Source: Trichomonas vaginalis G3 (Eukaryota; Parabasalia; Trichomonadida; Trichomonadidae). Taken from it: DNA of 64,000 nt. The position numbers and the translations under genes are program-made. The stretch is from assembly GCF_026262505.1 (NCBI RefSeq), contig NC_067204.1, positions 3,939,797 to 4,003,796 on the forward strand. The letters are read 5' to 3'. Below, in pieces: positions 1 to 7,962 of this stretch (positions are counted from its first letter, which is position 1; every line of letters starts with the position of its first letter). The notes beneath the pieces were generated by a model that ran no database searches, was not told the DNA's origin, and worked only from the letters and a program-made list of their open reading frames with translations.

Positions 1-18
1 CTTGAAGTTCTTGCAACC

Positions 19-1323
19 TCATTGGAATTCTTCTGGTTCAGGTTGGTATCCGAACAATCCAACTCCTTTTGGAGCTGTGTACTTCTTTTGTACTAGAACT
101 TTGTCTGGAACAACTTTTGGTCTTGCTAACAGTGAAAAGTTTGTTTCGTCTTTTGGTACAAAACTTTCTGTCAGCTTGTCATCTGGAATCGGTTCCAACA
201 AACCTTTCTCGAAAAGAATGTTTACAGCTCTGACAATGTTGCACTTGCCTTTTCCGAACAATGGGTTTGTAAGACTTTCGTTCAACATGAAGTGGTTGTG
301 GACAATTACAATCTTCAACCATGGTAAGTCTTTGTCAACAACAAAGTCGTCATGTGAAGAACCTTTAGCTGTAGGTATGTTGACTCGGATATTCACATTT
401 GCCAACGGTGCAATTTTAGCCAATTGACCTCTGAGCATGTACCTTGTCTTCACACATGACTCAAGATACTTCATTTTCTCTTCTGAAACAAGACCAGAGT
501 TCCTGAGACATGTAAGAATGCAAGGTTCGTTGACAATTTTTTCAATTGAATTGTAAATTCCATACCTTGTCAAGTCAATGTCAGACTTATTTATGAACGG
601 GAAGTATCCAGCATGTTGTCTGACTGCTTGAGGGTTAGGTTGGTACCATTCGAACTTGACACTTGCAATTCCTTCAATTGCATTCAAAATGTCTGAGTCG
701 GAGTCAACCATTTGTTCTCTCTTTGTAGTCTTGAAAGCGTCAAGAAGCATTGCAGCTGTTGTGACATTGCCATGTGCATAGTAAATATGACCATCTAAAT
801 CTGTTACGGTTAGTCTGAGATTGTATCCTTTCTTATTTCCGTCTTGTATGGCAGCAAGTACACCCATGAAGCCTTCTTTGTTCTTTCCTTCGTCAAAGTT
901 TACTGTAAAGGTTCGACCAGATGTAATTTGACTTCTAACTTCACGGTACTTTTCATATGCATATCTTGTTCTTTCCATGGGAGCATGTTTGTCTTCACCT
1001 TTTCCTTTTTTCCTTCTCAAAGGATGCAATTGTTCGTCATGTTTCCAGTAGAATCTGGCAAAGCCGTCGTGTCCTTCAACTTGAGGTTCACTAACATTGA
1101 AAGGCAAGTTCATAAGACGTTCTTCTTCTAACCTCTCTAGTCTGTTTGGATAATTGGCGCGCGCTGTTTCCAAGTCCATTTCGTAGCGAAGACCAGACAA
1201 TTTGTCATAGACTTTTATGGGTCTTCCCTTCCTATATTTAAACTTCTTTGAAACTCTCCAGCCATATCTTTCTAACTCTGCTTTTATTCTAGCAGACCTT
1301 CTATCTATTCTATATAGGGGCAT
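19..1323 (-). CDS. Maverick DNA polymerase B, N-terminal region (434 aa, stops at window edge)
   Basis: Replication protein of the element. The 434-residue reading frame has a very basic N-terminus (first 45 residues). Its central stretch, about residues 245-345, contains GIYNSIEKIV, CILTCLRNSGL and KTRYMLRGQLAKIA, followed by LKIVIVHNHFMLNE. I recognise this arrangement as the region upstream of the exonuclease domain in Polinton protein-primed B-family polymerases; the exonuclease and polymerase motifs themselves are not in the window. The frame ends at a TGA three codons after a Pro-Glu-rich stretch, at bases 19-21. Either the polymerase is split here, or a frameshift lies at the window edge. 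The start is chosen because ATG follows a short AT-only leader, with the HNH gene 31 bases upstream on the same strand. No counterpart exists at this position in the second element. Confidence 0.62.
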   Translation of the reverse strand: MPLYRIDRRSARIKAELERYGWRVSKKFKYRKGRPIKVYDKLSGLRYEMDLETARANYPNRLERLEEERLMNLPFNVSEPQVEGHDGFARFYWKHDEQLHPLRRKKGKGEDKHAPMERTRYAYEKYREVRSQITSGRTFTVNFDEGKNKEGFMGVLAAIQDGNKKGYNLRLTVTDLDGHIYYAHGNVTTAAMLLDAFKTTKREQMVDSDSDILNAIEGIASVKFEWYQPNPQAVRQHAGYFPFINKSDIDLTRYGIYNSIEKIVNEPCILTCLRNSGLVSEEKMKYLESCVKTRYMLRGQLAKIAPLANVNIRVNIPTAKGSSHDDFVVDKDLPWLKIVIVHNHFMLNESLTNPLFGKGKCNIVRAVNILFEKGLLEPIPDDKLTESFVPKDETNFSLLARPKVVPDKVLVQKKYTAPKGVGLFGYQPEPEEFQ

Positions 1324-1354
1324 TTTTTATAAAAATAAAAAAATATATACTGTT

Positions 1355-1939
1355 TTAAAATGGTATGCCATATAGCTTCTTGAATTTGTTGAGAAATATA
1401 TGAACGTGTTTTCCATCTGTATCTCTAGTGTTTACATAAGCATAGCCCGCCTTAGTAAAACATACTTGTAATTTTCTATAGTTTACGCCGGTATAAAGGT
1501 AGAAAGAGTCCTGTTCTTCGCTATAGTAGTAAAACTCAAACGTATGCTTACCATAGTCTGTAATTTCAATTGCTTCATCTTCTAGTTCGTCGACAAATTC
1601 GAATACAATATCTCTAAATTTGCCTATGTTCTTACTGTTTTCAGAACAAGTGACCCAGCGTAAGTTTTCAAGTCTATTGTCGTTTCTTATATGGTTTATG
1701 TGGTCTACAAAAGGTAGATTGTTAGGATTCGGTATAAAATGAGTTGCAATGACAACATGTTTAAAATAGTGTTTTCCACCAATCCTCATCCTAGCATATC
1801 CGTCATTTTGCTCCCATTCGCTTAAAACTCTTTTTGTCTTTTTGTTTCTGACTTCAAATGACTCACAACAGTGAATTTCATATTTCTCATCTAACAAACA
1901 AGTTTCCCAACGGTCTTTTCCGACAGACTCAGCGTACAT
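1355..1939 (-). CDS. HNH homing-type endonuclease (194 aa)
   Basis: Probable site-specific DNA endonuclease of the NUMOD4/HNH kind. Residues about 65-115 hold the HNH core: a KHVVIATHFIPNP stretch, then DHINHIRNDNRLENLRWVT, then CSEN, which is the usual order of catalytic His and Asn residues for phage and giant-virus HNH enzymes. The N-terminus (RWETCLLDEKYEIHCCESFEVRNK) resembles a NUMOD4 DNA-recognition motif. I start at the ATG at 1939, although the frame stays open to 2032, because the second element has the same 194-residue product from the same ATG with the same A/T-tract leader. The C-terminal 80 residues are acidic and aromatic and I do not recognise them. It sits between PolB and structural genes, as a free-standing mobile gene could. 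Confidence 0.8.
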   Translation of the reverse strand: MYAESVGKDRWETCLLDEKYEIHCCESFEVRNKKTKRVLSEWEQNDGYARMRIGGKHYFKHVVIATHFIPNPNNLPFVDHINHIRNDNRLENLRWVTCSENSKNIGKFRDIVFEFVDELEDEAIEITDYGKHTFEFYYYSEEQDSFYLYTGVNYRKLQVCFTKAGYAYVNTRDTDGKHVHIFLNKFKKLYGIPF

Positions 1940-1975
1940 TTCAAATAAAATAAAAAAAATATTTTTTTGAAAAAT
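1940..1975 (-). promoter_or_regulatory. A/T-tract leader of the HNH gene
   Basis: The leader holds a run of A followed by TATTTTTTT within 30 bases of the ATG. The same A-run/TAT-run arrangement precedes the HNH copy at 58505, the helicase at 49171, the gene at 50443, both KilA-N genes and the gene at 56355. Its role as a promoter is inferred only from this recurrence. Confidence 0.4.
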
Positions 1976-1989
1976 ATACTGTTTTCCTT

Positions 1990-2572
1990 TTACTTTACAT
2001 AACCTCCTGCTACCATAAGTCTTTGACGCCAACCCATACCAGCTAATGAAGGTTGACTTGGTTTAGTTTGGAAACTAAACTTTGGTTTTGGTTTATCTTC
2101 AGTTTTTGGTTTTTCTTCTTCTATCGGTTTTTCGTCACTTTTCGGTTCCTCTGACTTTACCTCACTTGCAGGTATGGTTGTGTCGTCAACATCTTCGTAA
2201 ATATCATATGCCATCTGTTTTTGTTTTCCTTTCAACTTTTTGTGTTTGTTGTAAAGTTTAGAATATTTCGACTCTAAGTCAATGAGATGTTCTATAATGA
2301 ACTGTTGGTCAGTGAAGAATACCTTCCCATCTGTTGTCTCGAAAGCTCCTTCAGACTTCAATATTTTATTTGTGAGAGTCTGTTTCTTTTTGAGATACTA
2401 GCCGTTCCATTTCTATGAAAAGTGACTTTGTAGTTAGGGTTTGTATTTCCAGACCTGGCACTTTCTATTATTGAATTTTTTTCTTCATCTGTAAGTTCTT
2501 TGACAGGTTTTGACAATGGTTCTGAACTTTTTGTTTGTGTGTCAAATCTACCGTTTCAACTTCTTCGGTCAT
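1990..2572 (-). pseudogene. Frameshifted copy of a 194-aa charged Maverick protein
   Basis: Same gene as the intact one at 58658-59242. This copy carries two single-base deletions relative to it, one in a T-run near 2390 and one in the TTTGTTTGTG tract near 2540, so the frame breaks into 1990-2361 plus two short upstream pieces. The intact product has a Lys-rich middle with a coiled-coil-like stretch, an acidic Pro/Lys/Glu repeat region and a Trp-Arg-Gln C-terminus. I do not recognise its function. Its position next to virion-like genes suggests a structural or scaffolding role (inference). Confidence 0.7.
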
Positions 2573-2573
2573 T

Positions 2574-2744
2574 TCATCTCAGTAAAAAAATTTTAGTTTG
2601 TTTGTTTTCAACTGGTTGTTGTTGTTTTTTAAGTCGGTCTAAAACTTCCTGAGGTATAGGAAGAACTTGACAAACACGTTGTGTAACTGCTGGAAGTCGA
2701 CAAATCCATCTTGAACCCATTTGTCTCAATGCTGTATTGTTCAT
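2574..2744 (-). CDS. Small Maverick protein (56 aa)
   Basis: A short frame conserved between the two elements (50 aa at 59262-59414). It starts MNNTALRQMGSRWICRLP and continues with a Pro-rich, then Lys/Gln-rich tail. This copy reads through the stop used in the other element and ends in a TGA overlapping the leader of the next gene downstream, so the C-terminus differs in six residues. Both copies are preceded by the same TTACTGAGATGA-type or short AT leader. Conservation of start and frame in two diverged elements supports it being real; I do not recognise the function. A Cys and several Arg in the first 20 residues could suit nucleic-acid or membrane contact, but that is only a guess. Confidence 0.55.
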   Translation of the reverse strand: MNNTALRQMGSRWICRLPAVTQRVCQVLPIPQEVLDRLKKQQQPVENKQTKIFLLR

Positions 2745-2762
2745 TTCATCTCAGTAAAAAAT

Positions 2763-3161
2763 TTACATTCCCAAGTTTGAGGCGGTTGAGTTGGTTGTTG
2801 TTTACCCATTGTTGTGCATGGTTATATCCTCTGTTAAAGAATCTTTCACCTTGGTCCATATAGTGCCCTGCTTGGTTATAGTAGTCATTTGCTTTGTTAT
2901 AGTAGTTTCCTGCTTCTCTTCCTACATTGTCCATCCATCCTTGAACTTTTCCTCTTGTTTCAGGATTTGGAATAAGATTTGCTGCATCTCGTGCTACCTC
3001 CCAACCTTTCTGTACAGTTTGTATAATAGGTTGTGCTTTCTCTTTAAGTATACCTAATGTACTCAAAATCTTCCTTCAACTCCAAATACACCTCTGGCTA
3101 TTGTTCCCACTGCGGGCAAAAATCTGGATGCAACTCCTGCTAATGCGCCAAATAAACCCAT
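2763..3161 (-). pseudogene. Frameshifted copy of a 133-aa amphipathic virion-like protein
   Basis: The counterpart at 59434-59835 is intact. Here single bases are missing near 3074 (CTTCC tract), near 2785 and near 2773, so the hydrophobic N-terminus and the Tyr/Asn-rich body lie in different frames. The intended product begins MGLFGALAG and has a Gly/Ala/Val-rich N-terminal helix, then a repetitive Tyr-Asn-Gln body. It is divergent from the integrase gene, with only 14 bases between the two ATGs. Confidence 0.7.
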
Positions 3162-3175
3162 TCTTATAGGATAAA
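3162..3175. promoter_or_regulatory. 14-bp divergent intergenic region (virion-like gene / integrase)
   Basis: Only TCTTATAGGATAAA separates the CAT of the minus-strand gene from the ATG of the integrase. The matching gap in the second element (59836-59852) is TTCTTATGGGTTAAAAA. Whatever starts transcription in both directions must lie in this gap or inside the coding sequences. Confidence 0.5.
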
Positions 3176-4135
3176 ATGACGAATCCAAACAAGGACCCGT
3201 ATGTTTCTAAAGCGACAAAGAAAGCACTCATGGTAAAAATCTTTAGTTCAACACCAAATGCTTGGTTTATGGATATCTTGGAAAACATTCCGAGGTATAG
3301 AGAAGATGGACCACCATACTGGCTAATATTTGTCGGTCAAAACACAAGATACTGTGAAGCCATACCATTACAGTCCAAAAATATTTTAGATGTGAAAACT
3401 GCTTTGACAATATTCGTTGACAAATACCATCCAACAAAACTGACATCTGACTGTGAAAGTTCTTTCAAATCAGACGATATTAAAAACTATCTGCGTTCAA
3501 AAAATGTAAACCAATATTTCATTGTCGACCAAAACCATTCTGCTCTTGGTGTCATTGACAGTTGTATAAAAATCTTAAGAGACTTAAACCAACCACAAGG
3601 TGGTGAGGTAGATGAAATGTCATATGACGACAAGTACAGACACTTCTCCATGGCAAAGATGAGACAAGTTTTAAATATTTACAATAGCCGTAAACAAAAA
3701 GGTTTGGGAAACCACTCCCCTGAAGAAATGAAAAACAACCCTGACTTAGAGAAAGACTATATATTTAATAGTTTAGTCAAAAGAGACAAACAAGAAAGAA
3801 TGCCAGGCTTCAAACTTCAGAAAGGTGACAAAGTAAAAATAGAAATACCTAAACGCGACCCATATGAAAATACTATTGACTATGACAACAATGGGAACTC
3901 GACAGGTACTCGCATTCGTGTTCGTAAAAATAGAAGAAAGTATACAAGAGAATATTATGAAGTTTTAGGCAAACATGGCAAAATGTACAGACTGCAAGCA
4001 GAAGATAAAACTACTATTGTCAGACCTCGTTTCAAACTTGTCAAAGTTCAAGGTGGTATACTTTCAAAGACAGTTCCTAACAAATATAAGACAACTCCTG
4101 ACGAATATGCTAAAGAAGTTGAAAATGACGACTAA
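3176..4135 (+). CDS. Maverick retroviral-type integrase (319 aa, intact)
   Basis: Inserts the element into host DNA. The rve-like core spans about residues 25-150. The first acidic residue is in FMDILENIP, followed by a strand YWLIFVGQNTRYCEAIPLQ. The second is in LTSDCESSF. The third position falls in HSALGVIDSCIKILRDL, where Asp rather than Glu seems to occupy the catalytic slot. The C-terminal 100 residues (LQKGDKVKIEIP, then VLGKHGKMYRLQ) look like the SH3-like C-terminal domain of integrases. There is no N-terminal zinc-binding HHCC module. Its stop overlaps the stop of the convergent fibre gene in a shared CTAA. The other element's copy (59853-60808) is broken by at least four single-base deletions, so this may be the only working copy here. 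Confidence 0.88.
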   Translation: MTNPNKDPYVSKATKKALMVKIFSSTPNAWFMDILENIPRYREDGPPYWLIFVGQNTRYCEAIPLQSKNILDVKTALTIFVDKYHPTKLTSDCESSFKSDDIKNYLRSKNVNQYFIVDQNHSALGVIDSCIKILRDLNQPQGGEVDEMSYDDKYRHFSMAKMRQVLNIYNSRKQKGLGNHSPEEMKNNPDLEKDYIFNSLVKRDKQERMPGFKLQKGDKVKIEIPKRDPYENTIDYDNNGNSTGTRIRVRKNRRKYTREYYEVLGKHGKMYRLQAEDKTTIVRPRFKLVKVQGGILSKTVPNKYKTTPDEYAKEVENDD

Positions 4136-5421
4136 GCATTTCTATACCATGCGTAAACTGTCATGTAAGGTGGCATGTAGTCTTTACTCTGTCCCGTTGT
4201 TTCCGAATATCCTGTAATGCGATGTGTATGGCTTCCTCCTCCCTGAGTGTCATCCCAGTAACAATTTATAGCAAACTTAACGTCGTCTTTAACATCATAT
4301 CCTTTACCTTTTGTCATTCCTGTCCAATCCCAATATCTATGCTTATGCCAACCTGCTTCAGCTGTAGTTAAATTTATGTAGTGACTGTGTGCAGGTAGGT
4401 TTTCACCTGAAATCGTTTTACTTCCACCTGTTTCCTTTGAAGAGTTTGCACAATACAAAAACCTGTCGACTATTTGAGTCCAAGTTCCAAAACCAAGTAC
4501 TACTTCTGGTCTGGTAGAGTTCATTGACGTATAAATAGAACCTATAGGATATACTGTTTGAAGTATTTCTGTCTTTAATGTTTGAAGCTCTGTTTTGTCT
4601 GCTTTTTTATATAACTTTTCTTCAAGTTCATTTACGTCAGAGATGCTATGTCTATGATATTTTTGTGGGTATGTTCCTTCTGTCCATGCGAAAATACGTT
4701 CTTTTGTTGCATCTACATATCCTTTTATCCATGTCGAGTCTGCTTTTGTATTCCTTAACTCTGTAACACCTTTCTCAAGCTCTTTCAACTGTTGTCCATC
4801 TTCCATTAAACCTCTGGTATGACTTGAAACCGTTTGTGTCAACATATCTACAGTTTCTTTGTCGGCTTTAAGGTCTAAACATCCTGAAACCCACCCTGTA
4901 TTGGCTTTACCTTCTAAAATCTTCGATGTCCGTTCATGGTACCATTCAACCCTTTTTATAATTTCATTGTCTTTTTCATCCACATATTCCTTATCTGCCT
5001 TCTTCACTAACCCACTAGCCAGATATGCTAACTCATCGTCAACATACTCTTTGTCAGCTTTCTTTTCAACATCCTCTTTTGTTGCATATGTTGCATCTGC
5101 TCTGTCATGTTCTTCTTGAACTTTTTCAATGACATACTCTTTGTCAGCTTTGTTGTCAATATCTGCTTTCAAAAGAAGTTCATCTATAGGTTTCTCGTTT
5201 AAAGTTCCTTTTGTTGGATTTATACAAACAGTATGGTTCTTACTGTCTTGAAACAGAAACTCATCTGTCATTGGGTTTATCGTCAGTTTTAAGTTTCCTT
5301 CTTTCAATGACTCAGATATCTTAGAATAGTTTGAAAAGTTTGTTGTGTTCTTATTTAGAGCTTGCAAAATGAGTTGTCGGTTGTGTTGTATTTCTCTCAT
5401 AGACGCTGTTTCTTTCGACAT
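4132..5421 (-). CDS. Phage-tail-fibre/collar-like protein with ADKEYVD coiled-coil shaft (429 aa)
   Basis: Likely a receptor-binding or spike protein of the virion form. The N-terminal 95 residues (start MSKETASMREIQHNRQL) are nearly identical in the two elements. A shaft follows, built of repeated K-ADKEYVD-type units, the usual trimeric fibre register. The C-terminus, from about residue 300, carries YPIGSIYTSMNSTRP, GFGTWTQIVDRFLY, TGGSKTISGENLPAHSH and a final MPPYMTVYAWYR. I recognise this as the tail-collar/baseplate-fibre tip common in bacteriophages, with metal-binding-like HSH and HTH pairs. The shaft differs strongly from the copy at 60805-62212, while both ends are conserved. Its stop shares bases with the integrase stop. 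A phage origin is inferred from the domain type. Confidence 0.82.
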   Translation of the reverse strand: MSKETASMREIQHNRQLILQALNKNTTNFSNYSKISESLKEGNLKLTINPMTDEFLFQDSKNHTVCINPTKGTLNEKPIDELLLKADIDNKADKEYVIEKVQEEHDRADATYATKEDVEKKADKEYVDDELAYLASGLVKKADKEYVDEKDNEIIKRVEWYHERTSKILEGKANTGWVSGCLDLKADKETVDMLTQTVSSHTRGLMEDGQQLKELEKGVTELRNTKADSTWIKGYVDATKERIFAWTEGTYPQKYHRHSISDVNELEEKLYKKADKTELQTLKTEILQTVYPIGSIYTSMNSTRPEVVLGFGTWTQIVDRFLYCANSSKETGGSKTISGENLPAHSHYINLTTAEAGWHKHRYWDWTGMTKGKGYDVKDDVKFAINCYWDDTQGGGSHTHRITGYSETTGQSKDYMPPYMTVYAWYRNA

Positions 5422-5439
5422 TTTTATTCTAGATAAAAT
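5422..5439. promoter_or_regulatory. 18-bp divergent promoter region with TTATTCTAGATAAA
   Basis: The fibre gene (minus) and the gene at 5440 (plus) start 18 bases apart. The gap contains the near-palindrome TTATTCTAGATAAA. The identical gap occurs at 62213-62230, and a close relative (TTATTCTAAGTAAA) separates the divergent pair at 47750-47767. This suggests a bidirectional start signal of the element (inference). Confidence 0.5.
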
Positions 5440-6286
5440 ATGCTTTCAATAGAAAAAGAAAATTCTAGAGTTGCTACAACTAAACCATTAGATGAACTTT
5501 TTACCAATGTCGGTCAAAAGTTTGAGACAGAGACCGTAAAGCATGAAGGCTATCGTTTTGACTACCCACTAAGATGGTTAAGAGACCCATCCGTCACAAA
5601 AGCTATTGGCTTTCGTAGAATGAAGTTCATTTCAGAAGCCATACATGGTTTCCCATTTACGGTCGCTTTTGAAATTCGATACTATAACAAAGAAAAACGT
5701 ACGTATGAGAAATTTGAACAGGGAAAACTTTTACAAGTGAATTTGCTTGTAAACTTAGAAACAACTCTTCAAGCTTTTCAAGAAAAAATAAACGATATCT
5801 ATCTCGAATATGCAAAACAGTACAACATTGACGAAGGAGAGTACCATCTCGATATTATATATGACAGGAAAAATGCAACTGTTAAAATCAATAGAATAGA
5901 AGACCTTGGAGAAGACGTTTATATTTCTACAAAATATAACAACTTGGCATGGTATAGATTTTTGAGGATGTTAAATCAGCCTGCAGAATATCCAGTACAC
6001 CCGAACTTTTATGAAGTCGAAAACCCTAATGGAACATATGAAAATGTTTTCGACTCAGATGCTATTATAGTTCATGCTTCATTTCTGGTGCACAAAACTC
6101 TTTTTTATGCTTGGCAAATGACTTTTACGAAAAACCTACAAAGCTATATGAACCACGAGTGGAAGTATTTCAGACTTTCAAGTATGGTTTACTACAGATG
6201 GAAGAAAGAGAATAATTCCATTATACCACGCGTTTTACTTAGAACTTAGTTTCATATACAACTACTATCGAACGGTAAAAATATGA
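5440..6286 (+). pseudogene. Conserved Maverick protein of unknown function, frameshifted near 6085
   Basis: The first about 215 residues (start MLSIEKENSRVATTKPLDE) match the copy at 62231 and, more distantly, the paralogue at 57036-57895. One T is missing in the HASF tract near 6085. The frame then runs on to 6249 with an unrelated tail, while the conserved C-terminus (ISDFQVWFTTDG, LELSFIYNY) continues in another frame to a stop at 6286. The product is beta-rich with an FDYPLRWL motif. I do not recognise the family. Two paralogues within one element, next to fibre and capsid-type genes, suggest a virion component. Confidence 0.65.
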
Positions 6287-6290
6287 TTTT

Positions 6291-6533
6291 TTAATACGGT
6301 TGAGGTGTTGGATTTGGTTGCCAACTAGACTGTGGTGCAGGTTCAGGCTGTTGTATAACAGGAGCTTGCTCTTCTGGTTCAGGGTCTTTAGGTATAATAC
6401 CAACGAACTGACCTACTCTTTTGCCAATATTTTTGACTCCGTTCCAAATTCCTCTTCCGACGGTTTTTATTCCATTCCATATACCTCTTCCAACATTTCG
6501 AAAGAAGTTTCCAATACTACTGAAGAAACCCAT
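6291..6533 (-). CDS. Cationic amphipathic virion-like peptide (80 aa)
   Basis: The first 45 residues are an amphipathic repeat: MGFFSSIGNFFRNVGRG, then two IWNG(I/V)K units separated by GRG, then GKRVGQFVGIIP. The rest is Pro/Gln/Glu-rich and flexible. This layout (positively charged amphipathic helix, then disordered tail) resembles membrane-active minor capsid peptides such as adenovirus pVI; the comparison is by pattern only. A near-identical copy lies at 63083-63325, differing in the N-terminal repeat (NVGRG or RVGRG). It stops 5 bases from the end of the preceding gene. Confidence 0.65.
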   Translation of the reverse strand: MGFFSSIGNFFRNVGRGIWNGIKTVGRGIWNGVKNIGKRVGQFVGIIPKDPEPEEQAPVIQQPEPAPQSSWQPNPTPQPY

Positions 6534-6551
6534 TTTACTATATGTAAAAAT

Positions 6552-6914
6552 CTAATGTCCGCCTAGTCTCTTACGTTTCCTGTTGAGTTCCATAGCATTC
6601 TTTAACTGGAGCTCATACATTCTATTTCTCCTCTGGTAGAAAACATACTCTGGGTCAACTCCTGTGTTCGCGTCATCTGCATAGAGTTGTTTATATCCCA
6701 CTTCAGGGTTTGTATAAAACTCTTTCCATCTCATATTTGCATACCATGGTGGCAAACCTAACGCAGCGTCATTTGACATGGCAGTTTGCATTTGTACATC
6801 TGTTGGCACTTGACCATAGTTTGCCATTGCAGTTTGTATTCTAACTTCATTTGGAATATTCTCTGGGTTTGGTTGTCCAGGTTGCTGTGCATTCGCTAAG
6901 TTCTGTGCGTCCAT
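6552..6914 (-). CDS. Conserved Maverick protein (120 aa)
   Basis: Starts MDAQNLANAQQPGQPNPENIP, then two copies of a (R/M)QTAM(A/S)N unit, then GLPPWYANMRWKEFYTNPEVGYKQLY, ending in a basic RKRKRLGGH tail. It is 98% or more identical to 63343-63705, which makes it one of the best preserved genes in both copies and supports coding. I do not recognise the function. The Gly-Gly-His end could be a processing or packaging signal, but nothing in the sequence proves it. It precedes the amphipathic peptide gene by 18 bases on the same strand. Confidence 0.7.
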   Translation of the reverse strand: MDAQNLANAQQPGQPNPENIPNEVRIQTAMANYGQVPTDVQMQTAMSNDAALGLPPWYANMRWKEFYTNPEVGYKQLYADDANTGVDPEYVFYQRRNRMYELQLKNAMELNRKRKRLGGH

Positions 6915-6938
6915 TTAATATTAGATAAAAAATATCTC

Positions 6939-7070
6939 TTACGAGTACATATGCTGAACATTTGCAGGCATTGGTTCATCTTCATATTCTCTGTACTTTT
7001 CTGCCACGTCAAATAAGTAAATGACACAATGGAAAAAACCTAAAACAAGTAGTCCTATTTCAAACCACAT
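6939..7070 (-). CDS. Small single-span membrane protein (43 aa)
   Basis: A short frame with a hydrophobic span at residues 2-21 (starting MWFEIGLLVLGFFHCVIYLF), then an acidic Tyr/Glu stretch and PMPANVQHMYS at the end. The start, stop and frame are the same in the second element at 63729-63860. It lies between the methyltransferase and the 120-aa gene with normal element spacing. The arrangement suggests a virion membrane or host-membrane protein; no family is recognised. Confidence 0.6.
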   Translation of the reverse strand: MWFEIGLLVLGFFHCVIYLFDVAEKYREYEDEPMPANVQHMYS

Positions 7071-7077
7071 TTACTTA

Positions 7078-7872
7078 CTAGTAAAATTTCTTTGTTATGA
7101 CACTTTCTCCAGTTTTAGGACCTCTCTCATATTCTATCTTGTCATATATAAACTCATAGTCATGTATGTCCTCTAACCATCTCATGACACTTTCCAAACC
7201 ACTTTTATCGGATGTAAAGTAAAAGCATGGATGGTTATGTATAACGTCTAAAGTTTCTAAAGAGTCTCTCAAAGTCCAGTCTACTTGGTATTGAAAATCC
7301 CATGTGTTATAGAACGGCGGGTCCACTATAAAGAAAACATTTTCCTTGTCTTTATATTTTTCATACAACTCTGTCCAATGACATCTCACAAACTCTATAC
7401 CCTCAATATATTTTTCTATGTTCTCTTTGAAAACATTTGTATAGTTAAGATATAAAACTTTTGACATAAGTGTTTCAATGTCATGAACTCTTATAGCACC
7501 ACTATATAATAGTCTAGCAGATATACTATCCCAGTCAATATACTCTGCTTTTTTCAAAACCTCTCTGACAGTATTTTTCTTATCTAATGGTATACGTTCC
7601 ATCTTACCTATAGGTATCTTTTCTTTTAACTCTTTCAATATTTTGTTTGTGTCTGGTATATGTTTGAGACGGTTCATATAGTTGTCGAAGTCATTGCATA
7701 TAATCTTTGAGTCTGGGAATATTGTATGGCACAAATGGGATATATAGAAACTTCCACCGAACAAATCTACAAATGTTAGACCATTCGGTAGTTTCTTAAG
7801 TTCTCTCAATAGAATATCTTTACATCTACTCTTATTTCCAAAGAAGGGTAACGGTGGTTTTGTAAAATTCAT
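7078..7872 (-). CDS. D12-class DNA N6-adenine methyltransferase (264 aa)
   Basis: Transfers methyl groups to adenine in DNA. Residues 9-15 (PFFGNKS) and 36-41 (DLFGGS) are the AdoMet-binding motifs of Dam-type D12 enzymes. The catalytic motif DPPFY is near residue 185, after a hydrophobic FFIV strand. The length of 264 residues is normal for the family, and the last 30 residues form the usual basic end. The start follows an AT leader; the element terminus is only about 55 bases upstream, so this is the terminal gene. Trichomonas genomes carry N6-methyladenine, and Maverick-borne enzymes of this type are known from the group. This copy appears intact, while the one at the right edge of the window carries a frameshift. 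Confidence 0.88.
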   Translation of the reverse strand: MNFTKPPLPFFGNKSRCKDILLRELKKLPNGLTFVDLFGGSFYISHLCHTIFPDSKIICNDFDNYMNRLKHIPDTNKILKELKEKIPIGKMERIPLDKKNTVREVLKKAEYIDWDSISARLLYSGAIRVHDIETLMSKVLYLNYTNVFKENIEKYIEGIEFVRCHWTELYEKYKDKENVFFIVDPPFYNTWDFQYQVDWTLRDSLETLDVIHNHPCFYFTSDKSGLESVMRWLEDIHDYEFIYDKIEYERGPKTGESVITKKFY

Positions 7873-7926
7873 TTTATATATATAATAAAAATGTTTTTTC
7901 CTGAAAAGTGACAGAAAAGTGACGGG

Positions 7927-7962
7927 GGGCTAGAGGGCACGAAGTGCCTGGAAGCCCCACTA

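Noticed and set aside
844-1131. Open frames antisense to PolB
   Set aside because: Low-complexity shadow on the strand opposite to a convincing coding region.
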